From contig JAKSHS010000005.1 of assembly GCA_024399275.1 (NCBI GenBank), positions 1 to 51,733 of the forward strand: a DNA stretch of 51,733 nt, written 5' to 3'. Of the stretch, positions 8,176-17,892 are shown in pieces (within the stretch, counting starts at the first letter, position 1; each line of letters begins with the position of its first letter). Both the position numbers and the translations under genes were made by a program. The notes beneath the pieces are model-generated. The model saw only the letters and a program-made list of their open reading frames with translations, searched no databases and was not told the origin of the DNA. Origin of the DNA: an archaeon. Its GTDB lineage: Archaea > Thermoplasmatota > Thermoplasmata > Methanomassiliicoccales > Methanomethylophilaceae.

Positions 8176-8652
8176 ATGTCGGAGAAAATATCTAGGAAGC
8201 AAGTTGAGGATGAGGATTTCAACTTTATAGTTCGGGTAGCGGATAGCGATATCGATGGTCTGAAGAGTGCTGTAATAGGCGTGCAGCAAATCAAAGGTGT
8301 CGGAAAGAGAGTGGCGCAAATTGCTGTTAGAAGGGCGGGTATCAATCCGATGACCAAGATTGGTTCGCTTACAGATGATGATATTAAAAAATTGGAAGAG
8401 TCCATTACGACGTACTCAGAGTACGCACCTGAATGGATTATCAATAGACAACTTGATTATGAAACAGGGGCAGACATGCATCTTATAGGAAGTAACCTTG
8501 AAGTGATTCAGAAAGATGATGTAAACAGAATGAAGATGATTCGCTGCTACCGTGGAATTAGACACGAGACACATCATAAGGTCAGAGGGCAAAGGACAAG
8601 ATCCAATGGACGCCATGGCCTCACGATGGGAGTCAGTAAAAAGAAGGAGTGA
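8176..8652 (+). CDS. rps13: 30S ribosomal protein S13
   Basis: Component of the small-subunit head that contacts the P-site tRNA and the inter-subunit bridge. The protein (158 aa, archaeal length) shows the IKGVGKRVAQIAVRRAGI helix-turn-helix region, the central archaeal insertion, and the C-terminal CYRGIRHETHHKVRGQRTRSNGR rRNA-binding tail. The frame is open 21 codons further upstream (ATG 8113), but family homology starts at the ATG at 8176, which has a strong GGAGGGG sequence five to six bases before it. First gene of the rps13-rps4-rps11-rpoD cluster, an order widely conserved in archaea. Confidence 0.97.
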   Translation: MSEKISRKQVEDEDFNFIVRVADSDIDGLKSAVIGVQQIKGVGKRVAQIAVRRAGINPMTKIGSLTDDDIKKLEESITTYSEYAPEWIINRQLDYETGADMHLIGSNLEVIQKDDVNRMKMIRCYRGIRHETHHKVRGQRTRSNGRHGLTMGVSKKKE

Positions 8653-8662
8653 GGTGTCTTAA

Positions 8663-9328
8663 ATGGGAGATCCCAAGTTTTCTCGCAGATCATACGATAC
8701 CCCTTCACACCCTTGGCAAGGAGAGAGAATCAAGGCAGAAGGAGTTCTCGTTAGTAGGTATGGTCTTAAAAACAAGACAGAAGTTTGGAAAGCGCAATCA
8801 GTACTTAGAAATTTCAGAGGACAATCAAGAGATCTTCAGGCACGTTTAAGAGGGGGTGAAGCGCAAGCTAAGATAGAAGCGGATGCGCTTCTCGCTAAGT
8901 GTGGACGTATTGGAATTTTGCCATTGGAGGGTGCGACATTGAACGATATTCTAACACTTTCAGAAGAGGCGATTCTTTCGCGGAGGCTTCAGACAGTTGT
9001 TTTTGAAAGGGGGATGTCAAATACGGTTAATCAGGCGAGGCAGATGATTACACACGGACATATTTTCATGAATGGTCACAGAATTACTATTCCAGGATAT
9101 ATCGTTACGAGAAAGGAAGAGTCTTCCATTATGTACAATCCAGCTTCACCGTTTAACAATGAATTACACCCTATGAGAGTCTCTACAAAACAGACACCAA
9201 CCAGTAATGCAAAAAAATCATCAAAATCAGGAACAGAAACTGCTAAGAAAGCAATGAGAGCTAAAAAGGATGCAGAAGAAGCTGGTATCGGTGTGGAGGA
9301 TGCCAAAATAGCGGAAGGTGACCAGTAA
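8663..9328 (+). CDS. rps4: 30S ribosomal protein S4
   Basis: Primary 16S rRNA-binding protein that nucleates 30S assembly. At 221 aa it includes the N-terminal [10 protein letters not shown] archaeal block, the S4 RNA-binding fold ([26 protein letters not shown]) and a lysine/alanine-rich C-terminal tail of about 45 residues that is probably disordered. GAGGTG precedes the ATG by six bases. It sits ten bases after rps13, and its TAA overlaps the ATG of rps11 (TAATG), so the two are translationally coupled. Confidence 0.97.
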   Translation: MGDPKFSRRSYDTPSHPWQGERIKAEGVLVSRYGLKNKTEVWKAQSVLRNFRGQSRDLQARLRGGEAQAKIEADALLAKCGRIGILPLEGATLNDILTLSEEAILSRRLQTVVFERGMSNTVNQARQMITHGHIFMNGHRITIPGYIVTRKEESSIMYNPASPFNNELHPMRVSTKQTPTSNAKKSSKSGTETAKKAMRAKKDAEEAGIGVEDAKIAEGDQ

Positions 9329-9714
9329 TGGCAGCTAAGAAGGGAATTGCCAACATTTATGCCAGTTACAATAACATCATGATCACACTTACGGACATCA
9401 CCGGCGCTGAGACGGTAACGAAAGCCACGGGTGGAATGGTCGTTAAACAAGCAAAAGATCAATCTTCACCTTATGCCGCGCAACGGGCAGCAGAAAGGGT
9501 TGCAGATGTTGCAAAAGAGAAGGAGATTGTCGAAGTCAACGTTAGAGTTCGTGCGCCTGGAGGTAATGGTCCAACATCTCCAAGTCCAGGAGCGCAAGCT
9601 GCAATTCGTGCGCTTGCTAGGGCCGGCCTTAAAATTGGCCGTATTGAAGACGTAACTCCTATACCTCATGATGGTACCAAGAAAAAGGGTGGGCGTAGAG
9701 GACGCAGAGTTTAA
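9328..9714 (+). CDS. rps11: 30S ribosomal protein S11
   Basis: Platform protein of the small subunit that contacts the E-site mRNA region. At 128 aa it is family-typical. It carries the [19 protein letters not shown] opening, the AAQRAAERV helix, the [31 protein letters not shown] core and the [20 protein letters not shown] tail. Starts at the ATG shared with the rps4 stop codon; rpoD follows after 12 bases. Confidence 0.97.
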   Translation: MAAKKGIANIYASYNNIMITLTDITGAETVTKATGGMVVKQAKDQSSPYAAQRAAERVADVAKEKEIVEVNVRVRAPGGNGPTSPSPGAQAAIRALARAGLKIGRIEDVTPIPHDGTKKKGGRRGRRV

Positions 9715-9726
9715 GTAGGCTTTATT

Positions 9727-10554
9727 ATGGAAATTAAGATCATCGAGATGAAGGAGCGGAAGTGTAAGCTTGTTCTCAAAAATTCTTCCCCTGCTAAAGC
9801 GAACGCGTTAAGAAGGACGATATTGTTTGATATACCAAAAATGGCGATTGACAATGTAGAGTTCTGGTTGGGTCATGCAGATTGGGGAAATGAAACAAAC
9901 ACACCACTATTCAATGAAATCATTGCTCATAGGCTTGGTATGATTCCTATTCCAACCGATGAGAGTTTCGAGATGGACGATTCTAACTCCGATGGAGACT
10001 ATAGAAGTAGTGCAATAAAATACGTCATTAAGGAAAATGGTCCAAAAACTGTTTACTCTGGAGATCTTAAACTCGTTGATGGACCTATTGATTTTGAAGA
10101 CAAGTCATTGTTAGAAATAAAAGATAAGAAGATTCCTATTGTTGAACTTGGTAAAGGGCAATCGATTCTCGCTTACGCCTATGCAGTAATGGGAACGGCA
10201 AAGAAGCATGTGAAGTGGCAAGTTGCTAGTGGCGTCGGATATAAGTACATGCCGATTATAGACATAAACGATGAAGTGATTGATTCTGCCGAGGACATTG
10301 TAAAATCTTGTCCTAAAAAAGTATTTGATTTTAGAGATGGAAGACTTACTATAAGAGATGCGCTTGTATGCTCGCTGTGCAAGACCTGTGAAGAATTAAG
10401 TGGCGGATCTATTACTGTTACGGGAGATAGTTCTCAATTTTTGTTTACGTTTGAAACTGATGGTTCGTTAACGGCTGAGCAAGTCATCAACAAGGCGATG
10501 TCAATACTTTCTAAAAATGCAAAGAAAATTGCGGATGACGTTATTGCTCTCTGA
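9727..10554 (+). CDS. rpoD: RNA polymerase subunit D (alpha/Rpb3 homologue) with Fe-S-type cysteines
   Basis: Alpha-like subunit that dimerises with subunit L to start RNA polymerase assembly. At 275 aa it has the conserved NALRRTILFDIP assembly motif near the N-terminus and the LGMIPIPTD block. An inserted ferredoxin-like domain (roughly 165-230) holds four cysteines at 195, 215, 218 and 221. That 20-3-3 spacing is the one known from archaeal RpoD proteins that bind an iron-sulfur cluster, so this enzyme probably carries one. The ATG lies 12 bases after rps11. It is the last gene of the cluster and faces polC convergently across about 50 bases. The partner gene rpoL is present at 39294-39548. 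Confidence 0.96.
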   Translation: MEIKIIEMKERKCKLVLKNSSPAKANALRRTILFDIPKMAIDNVEFWLGHADWGNETNTPLFNEIIAHRLGMIPIPTDESFEMDDSNSDGDYRSSAIKYVIKENGPKTVYSGDLKLVDGPIDFEDKSLLEIKDKKIPIVELGKGQSILAYAYAVMGTAKKHVKWQVASGVGYKYMPIIDINDEVIDSAEDIVKSCPKKVFDFRDGRLTIRDALVCSLCKTCEELSGGSITVTGDSSQFLFTFETDGSLTAEQVINKAMSILSKNAKKIADDVIAL

Positions 10555-10602
10555 TGACCCATATTCGCCATGTTGTTTATGAGTACCAGTTAACCAACGA
10601 CG

Positions 10603-13600
10603 TTAGAGGAAATCTGTAAGTTTGCACTTTTTTATCTTATCACTGTTAAATAATGAGTTCATACTTATAGTGAGAATTTCTATCCTTTCCTTTACATATT
10701 GAGACAATTCAAACTCTTCGCATATTTTCTTAGAAATTTCAAGATACTTTCTTGCGTTAGCCTCGTGAACTGTGAGTGTAAGATTATTTCCACAGTGACA
10801 TTTGCCATTTAACGGAATTCTACGATATTTCTCACCACATTTTACGCACCTAACACTTTGCGTAGAAAAAGTCCTTAGATTTCCTATCATATCTGGCATA
10901 AAATGTTGATTAATAACTCTTAATGCAACATCTTTGGCATCCACAGCTCGAATTTTACGTCCAAGATCCAGCTGTGCCATCATTTTATCTTCCATAGTTG
11001 ACAGGGTCGTATACGCAGACTGAATTGGACCTTCCGAAATATTATTAGTGTCATGAGTAAATCCAATTTTTTCATACTGAAGATTGGTTCCTATTCTCCC
11101 ACTAATAAGATCCATCGATTTTTCAATGTCTTTTGCATCTGCAAGTCGCTGTGCTGCCTCGTATAACTCTAGAGGATATTCTCTAAGGCAATCGATATTA
11201 TGTGCTTCTTTATCAATTTCGTTTGGATCTATTCTTGTTGTAAGAACGAGAGGCGTATCCATAAGCCCTCCTCTTCTATTTGGGATGTACGCCCTAGAAA
11301 AATTCAAAAGACCGTCTAAAAGGAGCATTATACAATCTTCATCTCCATCGCAATTCCTTCTTTTTCCCGCGTGGAAAAAAGGGTGACCGTAACATCCAGA
11401 TACTTCTGTATATCCTATTATTCGGCAGAGAATACCCCCGGATGTATGCGGTGCTAATCCTATGCCTAGTTGGCCAATGATGTCACTTTCATTTTGTACA
11501 TTATAGTAGCTTTCCATGTTGTAAAATTTGACCAGTAACTCATCGACATAATTAGCAACTTTTACAAGATGTTTTCCACAATTAATATTCGGAATTATAT
11601 CGTGAATTTTTAACTCACATAACTGTGTGTCACTAACAAGTGGATGTCCATTCCAGTCATGATCATAACCTAGATCTTTTGCCTTCTCAACAGATATCCC
11701 TATTTCTTTGGGTCTAAAGTGTGTGAGAGGAATATCAGTCATATCGAACCTAATCGTCCCATCTTTATAGACAGTTACATCGTGTTTACATCTAAGTATC
11801 GCTTTTTCTAGTGCTTCAGGTACCTTCAATTTCGACGGATATTTATCAGATAGTTTAACTTCTCTTGAAAGATCTCCCATTTTTAATAACAACAAAGCCT
11901 CACTGCGTTCTTTAGAAAGATCTATAGGCATCATTTTAATAACCGGCTTTCCACCACTAGTTATAGTTTCAGTATGCATATTGCAATTTCGACACCATGT
12001 TCGATATGTTTCTTGGTTACACTTGGGACATCTTCTCGCTCCAGTTTGTAATAAAACGTTACCACTTTTATTAAGTAAAACTAAGTTTTTTTCTCTGTAA
12101 ATTTCATTTTTAGTCATATTAAAATTATGGGATTGTTTTATGGCCCTATTTAGTTCCTTTTTAAATGGTGTCGCTTCAGAAACTGCAAATAGACCGTGTT
12201 GAATAGTGGAGTTTGATTTTCTATCCTTGGCTTTTTCTGGTCTACCCATTCTAGTTCCAATTCTTACTCCAGCTCTTGCACGAACTTCTATTCCCATTGC
12301 TTTACTTACAGCATCTAACGATTTCTCTCCATAAAACTTTGCCATTTCAACTATTTTTTGATTATTATTACCCAGTCCAAGACCCATAAGTAATGGGGAG
12401 GCGTATTTCTCAATGACTATGTATCCATCTTTTACACAATGCAAAACACCGAGATCCTCTAAAATTCTTTTCTGTATAGTGTTGTTATTCGGCAGATATA
12501 GTTTGTTTTCATCGAATCTACCCTGCTCCAGTATTAATTGACGAAGTAATGAAAGTCTGTCTATAGAAATATCTGACCAGTAAAGATTAAAGTCCGGGTG
12601 GAGAGGAACTTTCATATTAATAGACATCTCAATGGCACGTGCCCATGTAGGATGTTCCCAGTCGTCTGGTAAAAAGTTATTATTCTTTTGAATTTCTAGT
12701 TTGTGCCACTCTGCTGTATATCCGCACGGTACAAGAAAGTGATTGTTTTCACAAAATTCACCAAAAGGAATCAATATTTCGCCGCAATCTGTTATTTCTG
12801 ATATAAGTGGTTTGTAGTTTAACGCGTCTTTTTTTGTATTGCATTGTACAAGATCTCCATTTCTGAGAAGAACAGTAGGTCCTTCAAGTTCATCGCACGG
12901 AGTGACCACACATGCCTTACCTGGCCTTTCAATTTTCAGCTGTGTGCCCAATGCAAGAAAGTCATCTAAAATATACATGCTAGCGGGAGAATAAGCTAAC
13001 GATGCTAATCCACTGGTTCTTGCTCTTCCATAACGTAATCTGAAAGCACCAATTCTTGATGGGTGTCCGAATATTGGACGGCCTGCAATGATGTCCTTTA
13101 AGTATTTCTCTTCTGGCCTTACCTCCTTAGAATTATTTTCAGAAACAGAAATATTTTTTCCTTTGATATATTCGGCCATGAACTCCCAACCTTTAATATC
13201 TAGTCTGTTAACGTGCTTGTTTATTTTTGCAGCCTTTTGACATAAACCTTCTGCAATGACTAAGCAGGCTCCTCCTCTAACTTGATTAGTCTCAATTCTT
13301 GGTAAATCCCTAAAGCCAGAAAGCTCTAGTTTTTCTGTACCCTCGCCATCAATACAAACAGGGCAGTTTCCAACAATTAATCGTATTTCTTCGGGCGTGG
13401 GAGAATATTGAAGATGCTGGCATTGCTTGTACAGGGGAATCTCTTCAATAAATCTATCAATTTCTTGTTGGGTAGGAATATACTTTCCAATACCGACAGC
13501 TTGCCTAACAACATCGGCAATGAGGACACTCATCGCTTGCGCTGTTCCTCCTGCCGCACGAATTGGTCCAGCGAATATGAGATCAACGTATTGTGATCCA

Positions 13601-14013
13601 TCTATGTTTTTTTTTATTTTTGTATTCGCTAAACCTTCTAATGGAGCGACCAAAATGCCTTCGGTAAGGACGGCAAGCCCCACCCTAATACCTTTGTCTA
13701 TGGCACATTCAATATCGTCTGTAGACCTTTTCGCAACTTCTTCAGCGATCTTTAAAGATACAAGCTCTCTATTTTTTAACTCCTTAGTAAGACGTCTAAT
13801 ATCGTCAGCTACTTTGCCAATGTTATAATCGTCTAACAACTTCTCAACTCTTGAGGCAAGGTCTTCAGCTCTTGGAATTTCCACTCTTGTCTCAACATCT
13901 CTTCCAAGCATTCTTGCCCTGGCCGCTATGTCGTAACATTTGTCACATTCTGCGGAAAGTCTAGAAAAGTATTGTCGTATCTCCTCGCTAGAAACAGGTT
14001 CTTCCGCTGGCAT
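10603..14013 (-). CDS. polC: DNA polymerase D large subunit DP2
   Basis: Catalytic subunit of the archaeal replicative polymerase D. At 1136 aa it is full length and intein-free. Visible landmarks are the N-terminal EIRQYFSRL region, the GPIRAAGGTAQA block, ARTSGLAS, RMGRPEKAK, a zinc finger CPKC...CRNC near residue 665, the catalytic FFHAGKRRNCDGDED motif with its acidic pair, and a C-terminal zinc finger CVKCGEKY...CHCG. The small exonuclease subunit DP1 is not in the window. The start codon overlaps the stop of the upstream Nog1-type gene (TAATG), so the two are coupled. Convergent with rpoD. Confidence 0.97.
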   Translation of the reverse strand: MPAEEPVSSEEIRQYFSRLSAECDKCYDIAARARMLGRDVETRVEIPRAEDLASRVEKLLDDYNIGKVADDIRRLTKELKNRELVSLKIAEEVAKRSTDDIECAIDKGIRVGLAVLTEGILVAPLEGLANTKIKKNIDGSQYVDLIFAGPIRAAGGTAQAMSVLIADVVRQAVGIGKYIPTQQEIDRFIEEIPLYKQCQHLQYSPTPEEIRLIVGNCPVCIDGEGTEKLELSGFRDLPRIETNQVRGGACLVIAEGLCQKAAKINKHVNRLDIKGWEFMAEYIKGKNISVSENNSKEVRPEEKYLKDIIAGRPIFGHPSRIGAFRLRYGRARTSGLASLAYSPASMYILDDFLALGTQLKIERPGKACVVTPCDELEGPTVLLRNGDLVQCNTKKDALNYKPLISEITDCGEILIPFGEFCENNHFLVPCGYTAEWHKLEIQKNNNFLPDDWEHPTWARAIEMSINMKVPLHPDFNLYWSDISIDRLSLLRQLILEQGRFDENKLYLPNNNTIQKRILEDLGVLHCVKDGYIVIEKYASPLLMGLGLGNNNQKIVEMAKFYGEKSLDAVSKAMGIEVRARAGVRIGTRMGRPEKAKDRKSNSTIQHGLFAVSEATPFKKELNRAIKQSHNFNMTKNEIYREKNLVLLNKSGNVLLQTGARRCPKCNQETYRTWCRNCNMHTETITSGGKPVIKMMPIDLSKERSEALLLLKMGDLSREVKLSDKYPSKLKVPEALEKAILRCKHDVTVYKDGTIRFDMTDIPLTHFRPKEIGISVEKAKDLGYDHDWNGHPLVSDTQLCELKIHDIIPNINCGKHLVKVANYVDELLVKFYNMESYYNVQNESDIIGQLGIGLAPHTSGGILCRIIGYTEVSGCYGHPFFHAGKRRNCDGDEDCIMLLLDGLLNFSRAYIPNRRGGLMDTPLVLTTRIDPNEIDKEAHNIDCLREYPLELYEAAQRLADAKDIEKSMDLISGRIGTNLQYEKIGFTHDTNNISEGPIQSAYTTLSTMEDKMMAQLDLGRKIRAVDAKDVALRVINQHFMPDMIGNLRTFSTQSVRCVKCGEKYRRIPLNGKCHCGNNLTLTVHEANARKYLEISKKICEEFELSQYVKERIEILTISMNSLFNSDKIKKCKLTDFL

Positions 14014-14993
14014 TACTCTTCCTCGTTAGGTTCTACCTTTCTTAATTCAGAAATTAACTTTTTACGAAGCTGATCTATATTGTCTCCAGATTTTGCAGAA
14101 AAGTTAATATTTCCGCTTTTGGAGATCATGATGTCATTTTTGCTTTCAGCAACAATGATAGGAATTCCTTTGAATCCTTTTTTGACTGATTCTAACAAAG
14201 CGTTCTGTCTCTCTATGCTGTACCCGCACGTTTCTGATGGATCTAATATGAATAGAATAACGTGCGTTAGATATTTTAGCGCTAGGATGGCTCGTCTTTC
14301 GATGTTGTTGCGATCATTTGAATCTCTGTCGAAAAGTCCTGGGGTATCAATTATTTGGAACTTTCTCCACTCATCACTAATGTGTCCAACGATAATGTCT
14401 TTAGTAGTAAATGGATATGGAGCAACTACTGGTGTAGCAGTACTTAATTTAGACACTAGTATGCTTTTTCCAACATTCGGGAATCCAGCAACAACAGCCG
14501 TTGCTATTTTTGGATCAATAGATGGGATAAATTTAAATTTACTCCTGCATGACTGGAGGAAAATTAGCTCGTCACTGATTTGATTGATGACGGAAGAAAG
14601 TCTTCCGTAGAAACCTTTTCTGGTTGATTCTATAATCTTTATGTCTTTTGAGCGTCTAACGTTTCTTATAGCCTCGATTTTAAGTTTCTCTATCTTTTTC
14701 TCCGCCCACCTTATTGCACCGAGGGACTTCTTATATTTATCAATACCAATAATAAGATCAATTAATTCCGGAAAAAAGTCTTCTTTTTTATCTATTCTTG
14801 GGAATTTGTCTACACAGTTTGATAATACATTTTCTATAATGTCCCCTAATGCTGTAATTTTGGCCAATGTCGTTTTTTTATTCTTATCAAGAGCATTGAC
14901 TCCGTTTACACTGATTTTCACTACTCTGTGAAATCCTTTATTCTTAAGTTCTTCAGCTGAGAGAACAGTTGGAATCTCGAAAGATCTCACCAT
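14013..14993 (-). CDS. Nog1/Obg-type GTPase
   Basis: GTP-binding protein of the Nog1 branch of the Obg/TRAFAC group, implicated in large ribosomal subunit assembly. At 326 aa it is the short archaeal form: an N-terminal helical bundle (1-160) with the IRNVRRS element, then a G domain with G1 GFPNVGKS, G2 at PFTT, G3 DTPGL and a late G4. The G4 motif reads SKND rather than NKxD, an odd but conservative replacement of the first Asn. The ATG has GAGGG five bases upstream and a TATA-like TTTAATTAAT further up, so this gene probably heads the nog1-polC unit. Confidence 0.9.
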   Translation of the reverse strand: MVRSFEIPTVLSAEELKNKGFHRVVKISVNGVNALDKNKKTTLAKITALGDIIENVLSNCVDKFPRIDKKEDFFPELIDLIIGIDKYKKSLGAIRWAEKKIEKLKIEAIRNVRRSKDIKIIESTRKGFYGRLSSVINQISDELIFLQSCRSKFKFIPSIDPKIATAVVAGFPNVGKSILVSKLSTATPVVAPYPFTTKDIIVGHISDEWRKFQIIDTPGLFDRDSNDRNNIERRAILALKYLTHVILFILDPSETCGYSIERQNALLESVKKGFKGIPIIVAESKNDIMISKSGNINFSAKSGDNIDQLRKKLISELRKVEPNEEE

Positions 14994-15528
14994 ATCTTCC
15001 CTCTATAATCACAATTAATTAAATCTTTCATATCAATAGCTTGCCAGAACAACGTCACAATGACAAAAGATGTATTTTACATCATTAAAAAGTTATTTCT
15101 AGCAATATATGAAAGCGACCTATGTGTCTTTAAATAATGTATGCGTGTGACGTTTTGAAACATACAGAATCAGTGATATATCTGCGGATATTCAGAAATT
15201 TTAAGAGAGTATCAAAAATAGATGGAACGATGCATGTGTTTCTGTACATCACATGCAAGAATAGCTTTGAGTTACAATTTTAACATTAGTTGTTGTAATC
15301 AAAAGGCGACTGAAACATAGTAGCGTACTGTTTCTGTGAATTTCACAAATGCAATTACGATGTCATTTGATACACATGTGTTTAACATAAAGTGTGACGA
15401 GTTGTGCATCATCACGATGCTTCTTATATCCGCAATAGCACAGAAAGTTCTATCAGAGCTGGTACTTACTAATAAATAGAGCATTAGTCTCATTAGGGTA
15501 GTTTGACTATACATAGGAACGTGGTTTA
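14994..15528. other. Gene-poor interval between divergent nog1-polC and ferredoxin-GGR units
   Basis: About 535 bases holding the divergent promoters. A TATA-like TTTAATTAAT lies near the left edge (for nog1) and an ACTAATAAATAG element near 15465-15476 (for the ferredoxin). A minus-strand open frame enters from inside the reductase gene, but its C-terminal part (15299-15514) resembles nothing I know. A small hairpin GCATC-ATCAC-GATGC is visible near 15402-15420. Confidence 0.4.
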
Positions 15529-15702
15529 ATGAATGTGGATTATGACAAGTGTCTACATTGTGGAGGATGTGCAGGTTCATGTCCGTCGAATGCCATATAC
15601 CTAAATGATTGCATTCTTGAATTCTATGACTCGTGTACACGGTGTGGCATTTGTATAAGAATATGCCCCGTCGGTGCATTATCAATGGAGGCATTAAATT
15701 GA
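15529..15702 (+). CDS. 2[4Fe-4S] ferredoxin, 57 aa
   Basis: Small electron carrier of the clostridial/methanogen type. Two cluster motifs are complete: CLHCGGCAGSCP and CTRCGICIRICP, each CX2CX2CX3CP. The gene is only 57 codons and ends at TGA 15700-15702. The start ATG at 15529 follows AGGAAC and GTGG elements. The stop codon overlaps the start of the geranylgeranyl reductase gene, and the reductase ribosome site (GGAGG) lies inside this gene's last codons. This makes it very likely the dedicated reductant for that enzyme, as a ferredoxin partner has been shown for GGR in methanogens; the specific pairing here is inferred. Confidence 0.93.
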   Translation: MNVDYDKCLHCGGCAGSCPSNAIYLNDCILEFYDSCTRCGICIRICPVGALSMEALN

Positions 15703-16886
15703 GATATTTTTGTGATATAGTTGTAGTGGGAGCTGGCCCTGGTGGATGTATGGCTGCAAAACATGCAGCTAAGAAAGGGGCAAACGTAATTCTCATCGAG
15801 AAAAAATCAGAAATAGGAGCACCCCTTAGATGCGCGGAAGGTATTTCAAAGAGAGATCTCACAGATCTGGGGATTGAATTAGATCCGGCGTGGATATCTT
15901 CTAGTATAAAAGGTGCGGTTATTAGATCGCCGTCTGGCATTGCCATTCAACTTAATGAAAGAGGTAAAGGTCCAGAGGTTGGATATATACTCGAGAGACA
16001 TCTTTTTGATAAATATCTTGCAGAAGAAGCATCCATAGCCGGAGCTAAAATTATGTTACGCACCGGATGCACCGGTGTTTTAAAAAACGAAAATGAAAAA
16101 ATTGTGGGCATTAAAGCTAGATCAATGGGAGAAAAAATCGAAATTTACGCCAAATGTATCATCGCAGCAGATGGTTATGAATCTCAAGTTGGAAGATGGG
16201 CGGGCATAGATACATCTGTCAATCCTGACAATATCGATACATGTGTTCAATACAGAATGACAAACGTCGCATTTGAAACAAGTGTGTGTGAGTTTGTCGT
16301 TGGATCAATGGCTCCTGGAGGATATATTTGGATTTTTCCGAAAAGTCATAATGTAGCTAATGTTGGTATTGGTATTATGGCAAGTAAATGTAAACATAAG
16401 GCCGATCCTAAGTACTATCTTGACAAATTTATCAGAGAAGATTCTCGTTTCAAAAACGGACAGATTCTAGAAATGACATGCGGAATGGTTTCAACTGTGC
16501 CTGGACTAGAAAAAACCACTATGGATGGTCTTATTCTAGTTGGAGATGCAGCAAGAATGATTGATCCGATTACAGGTGGAGGCATAGCACATGCGTGTAA
16601 ATCAGGAAAATTTGCTGGGAATGTTTCTGCAGCTTGTCTTGAAAAAATGGATTTTTCTAAAGAGGCGCTTGAAGCGTATGAGAAAATGTGGCGTGATGAT
16701 ATGGAAGATAAGCTTTATAGAGATTGGATAATAAAAGAAAAGTTTACGGCACTGAGTGACGACAAATTGGACAGGGTAATTAAACGAGTTAAAAACCTGT
16801 CTATTAAAGAAATCAATGCACAGAATCTACTTGAAGTAATAAAAGAAAATATACCTGACCTCATTGCAGAGCTAGAAGGTAGTTAG
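15699..16886 (+). CDS. Geranylgeranyl reductase (digeranylgeranylglycerophospholipid reductase)
   Basis: FAD enzyme that saturates the isoprenoid chains of archaeal membrane lipids. At 395 aa it shows the N-terminal FAD-binding DIVVVGAGPGG, the LIEKK..IGAPLRCAEG block with the conserved Cys of the GGR family, the AADGYES motif, the PGGYIWIFPK substrate region and the VGDAAR.IDPITGGGIAHA second FAD motif. No ATG fits the start. A TTG at 15699-15701 has GGAGG seven bases before it and overlaps the ferredoxin stop, so I choose it over the upstream ATG, which would read through the ferredoxin. Ends in TAG, with the next in-frame stop 17 codons on. Converges on mevalonate kinase. Confidence 0.94.
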   Translation: MRYFCDIVVVGAGPGGCMAAKHAAKKGANVILIEKKSEIGAPLRCAEGISKRDLTDLGIELDPAWISSSIKGAVIRSPSGIAIQLNERGKGPEVGYILERHLFDKYLAEEASIAGAKIMLRTGCTGVLKNENEKIVGIKARSMGEKIEIYAKCIIAADGYESQVGRWAGIDTSVNPDNIDTCVQYRMTNVAFETSVCEFVVGSMAPGGYIWIFPKSHNVANVGIGIMASKCKHKADPKYYLDKFIREDSRFKNGQILEMTCGMVSTVPGLEKTTMDGLILVGDAARMIDPITGGGIAHACKSGKFAGNVSAACLEKMDFSKEALEAYEKMWRDDMEDKLYRDWIIKEKFTALSDDKLDRVIKRVKNLSIKEINAQNLLEVIKENIPDLIAELEGS

Positions 16887-16923
16887 AAAATGGAAAACAT
16901 TGCTCAGGGATCTGGCAGTATTT

Positions 16924-17892
16924 TTAATTTGATATAAGATCTCCTGTTTCTACGTTCGTACCTTCTACACTTGTACTCACTATAAATGGAAATCCTCCAT
17001 GGAGAGATATTGTCTGACACACTTTACCGGGTTCATCTGTGAGTGCAATCATACTGCCCCCTCCTCCAGAGCCAGTTAGTTTGGCTCCATATGAGTATTC
17101 TAGTGAGGCATTTACGAGTTTGTCAAGTTCCCTACAGGATACGCCAAGAGATGCCAAGAGTTTATGATTTTTTGTCATTAGTCTACCAAGGTGTTCTGTA
17201 TCATTTTTTGATAATGCTTGCATGCCATCTATTGTGACGTTTCCGATTTCATCAATTAGATTTTCTGCGACTGGGCTCTGTTCCTTATATTTCTTAACTT
17301 TTTCGACAATAGACGCAGTTAGAGATCTTATTCCAGTATAACCAACGACAAATGTCATCTTTGGAATAGGAATATTAAAAATGTCCCATGTATCTCCATT
17401 TTTAGAAGCAGTCCAAAGATATTGACCTAAGTTTTTGGGGCAATTAACGGCAATACCGTTTCCAAAGGTACAACATGACGTATCTACTGGGCTTGCTCTA
17501 CCTTGTGCTCTATACTCAGCTTCAAATGCCTCTGATGCTATGTCTTTTCTATTGTGTGATTTTCCAAGCATTCTTTTTATAGATGTTAACAGAGACGTGC
17601 ATAGAGCACCGGAAGAACCTAAACCTGAACCAGGAAGGAGCTCACTTTTTATGGATATAGAGGCGGTGGTAAGATTATTAGCGGAAAGAATGCGACTAAC
17701 GTATGAGTTATCATCTGGAGCAACGCATAATCCGTTAATTGTGAGTTTAGTACTTTCACTAATAGTGCAAGTAAGGCGTTTATTAATTGCTAATGCCACA
17801 GCTGGTTTGCCATAGACAACAGCGTGTTCTCCCATTAGAATAAATTTCCCTGGCGATGAAGCAGTGAATTTCTTGTGAGAGGTTTTATTCAT
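16924..17892 (-). CDS. mvk: Mevalonate kinase
   Basis: GHMP kinase that phosphorylates mevalonate at the 5 position, the entry to isoprenoid lipid synthesis. At 322 aa it has all three family motifs: SPGKFILMGEHAVVYGKPA at the N-terminus, the ATP-binding PGSGLGSSGAL near residue 88, and KLTGSGGGGS in the C-terminal domain. Together with phosphomevalonate dehydratase (29055-31018) it indicates the archaeal mevalonate route through trans-anhydromevalonate 5-phosphate rather than the Thermoplasma 3-phosphate route. The first eight bases overlap the end of the upstream hypothetical gene, implying coupling. Convergent with geranylgeranyl reductase, so two lipid genes face each other. Confidence 0.95.
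   Translation of the reverse strand: MNKTSHKKFTASSPGKFILMGEHAVVYGKPAVALAINKRLTCTISESTKLTINGLCVAPDDNSYVSRILSANNLTTASISIKSELLPGSGLGSSGALCTSLLTSIKRMLGKSHNRKDIASEAFEAEYRAQGRASPVDTSCCTFGNGIAVNCPKNLGQYLWTASKNGDTWDIFNIPIPKMTFVVGYTGIRSLTASIVEKVKKYKEQSPVAENLIDEIGNVTIDGMQALSKNDTEHLGRLMTKNHKLLASLGVSCRELDKLVNASLEYSYGAKLTGSGGGGSMIALTDEPGKVCQTISLHGGFPFIVSTSVEGTNVETGDLISN

Noticed and set aside
10603-14013. Possible intein in DP2
   Set aside because: The usual insertion region around the NCDGDED motif is uninterrupted and the protein has normal length.
15299-15946. Minus-strand open frame of 215 codons
   Set aside because: It lies antisense to the ferredoxin and the start of geranylgeranyl reductase, both clearly real, and shows no motif of its own.
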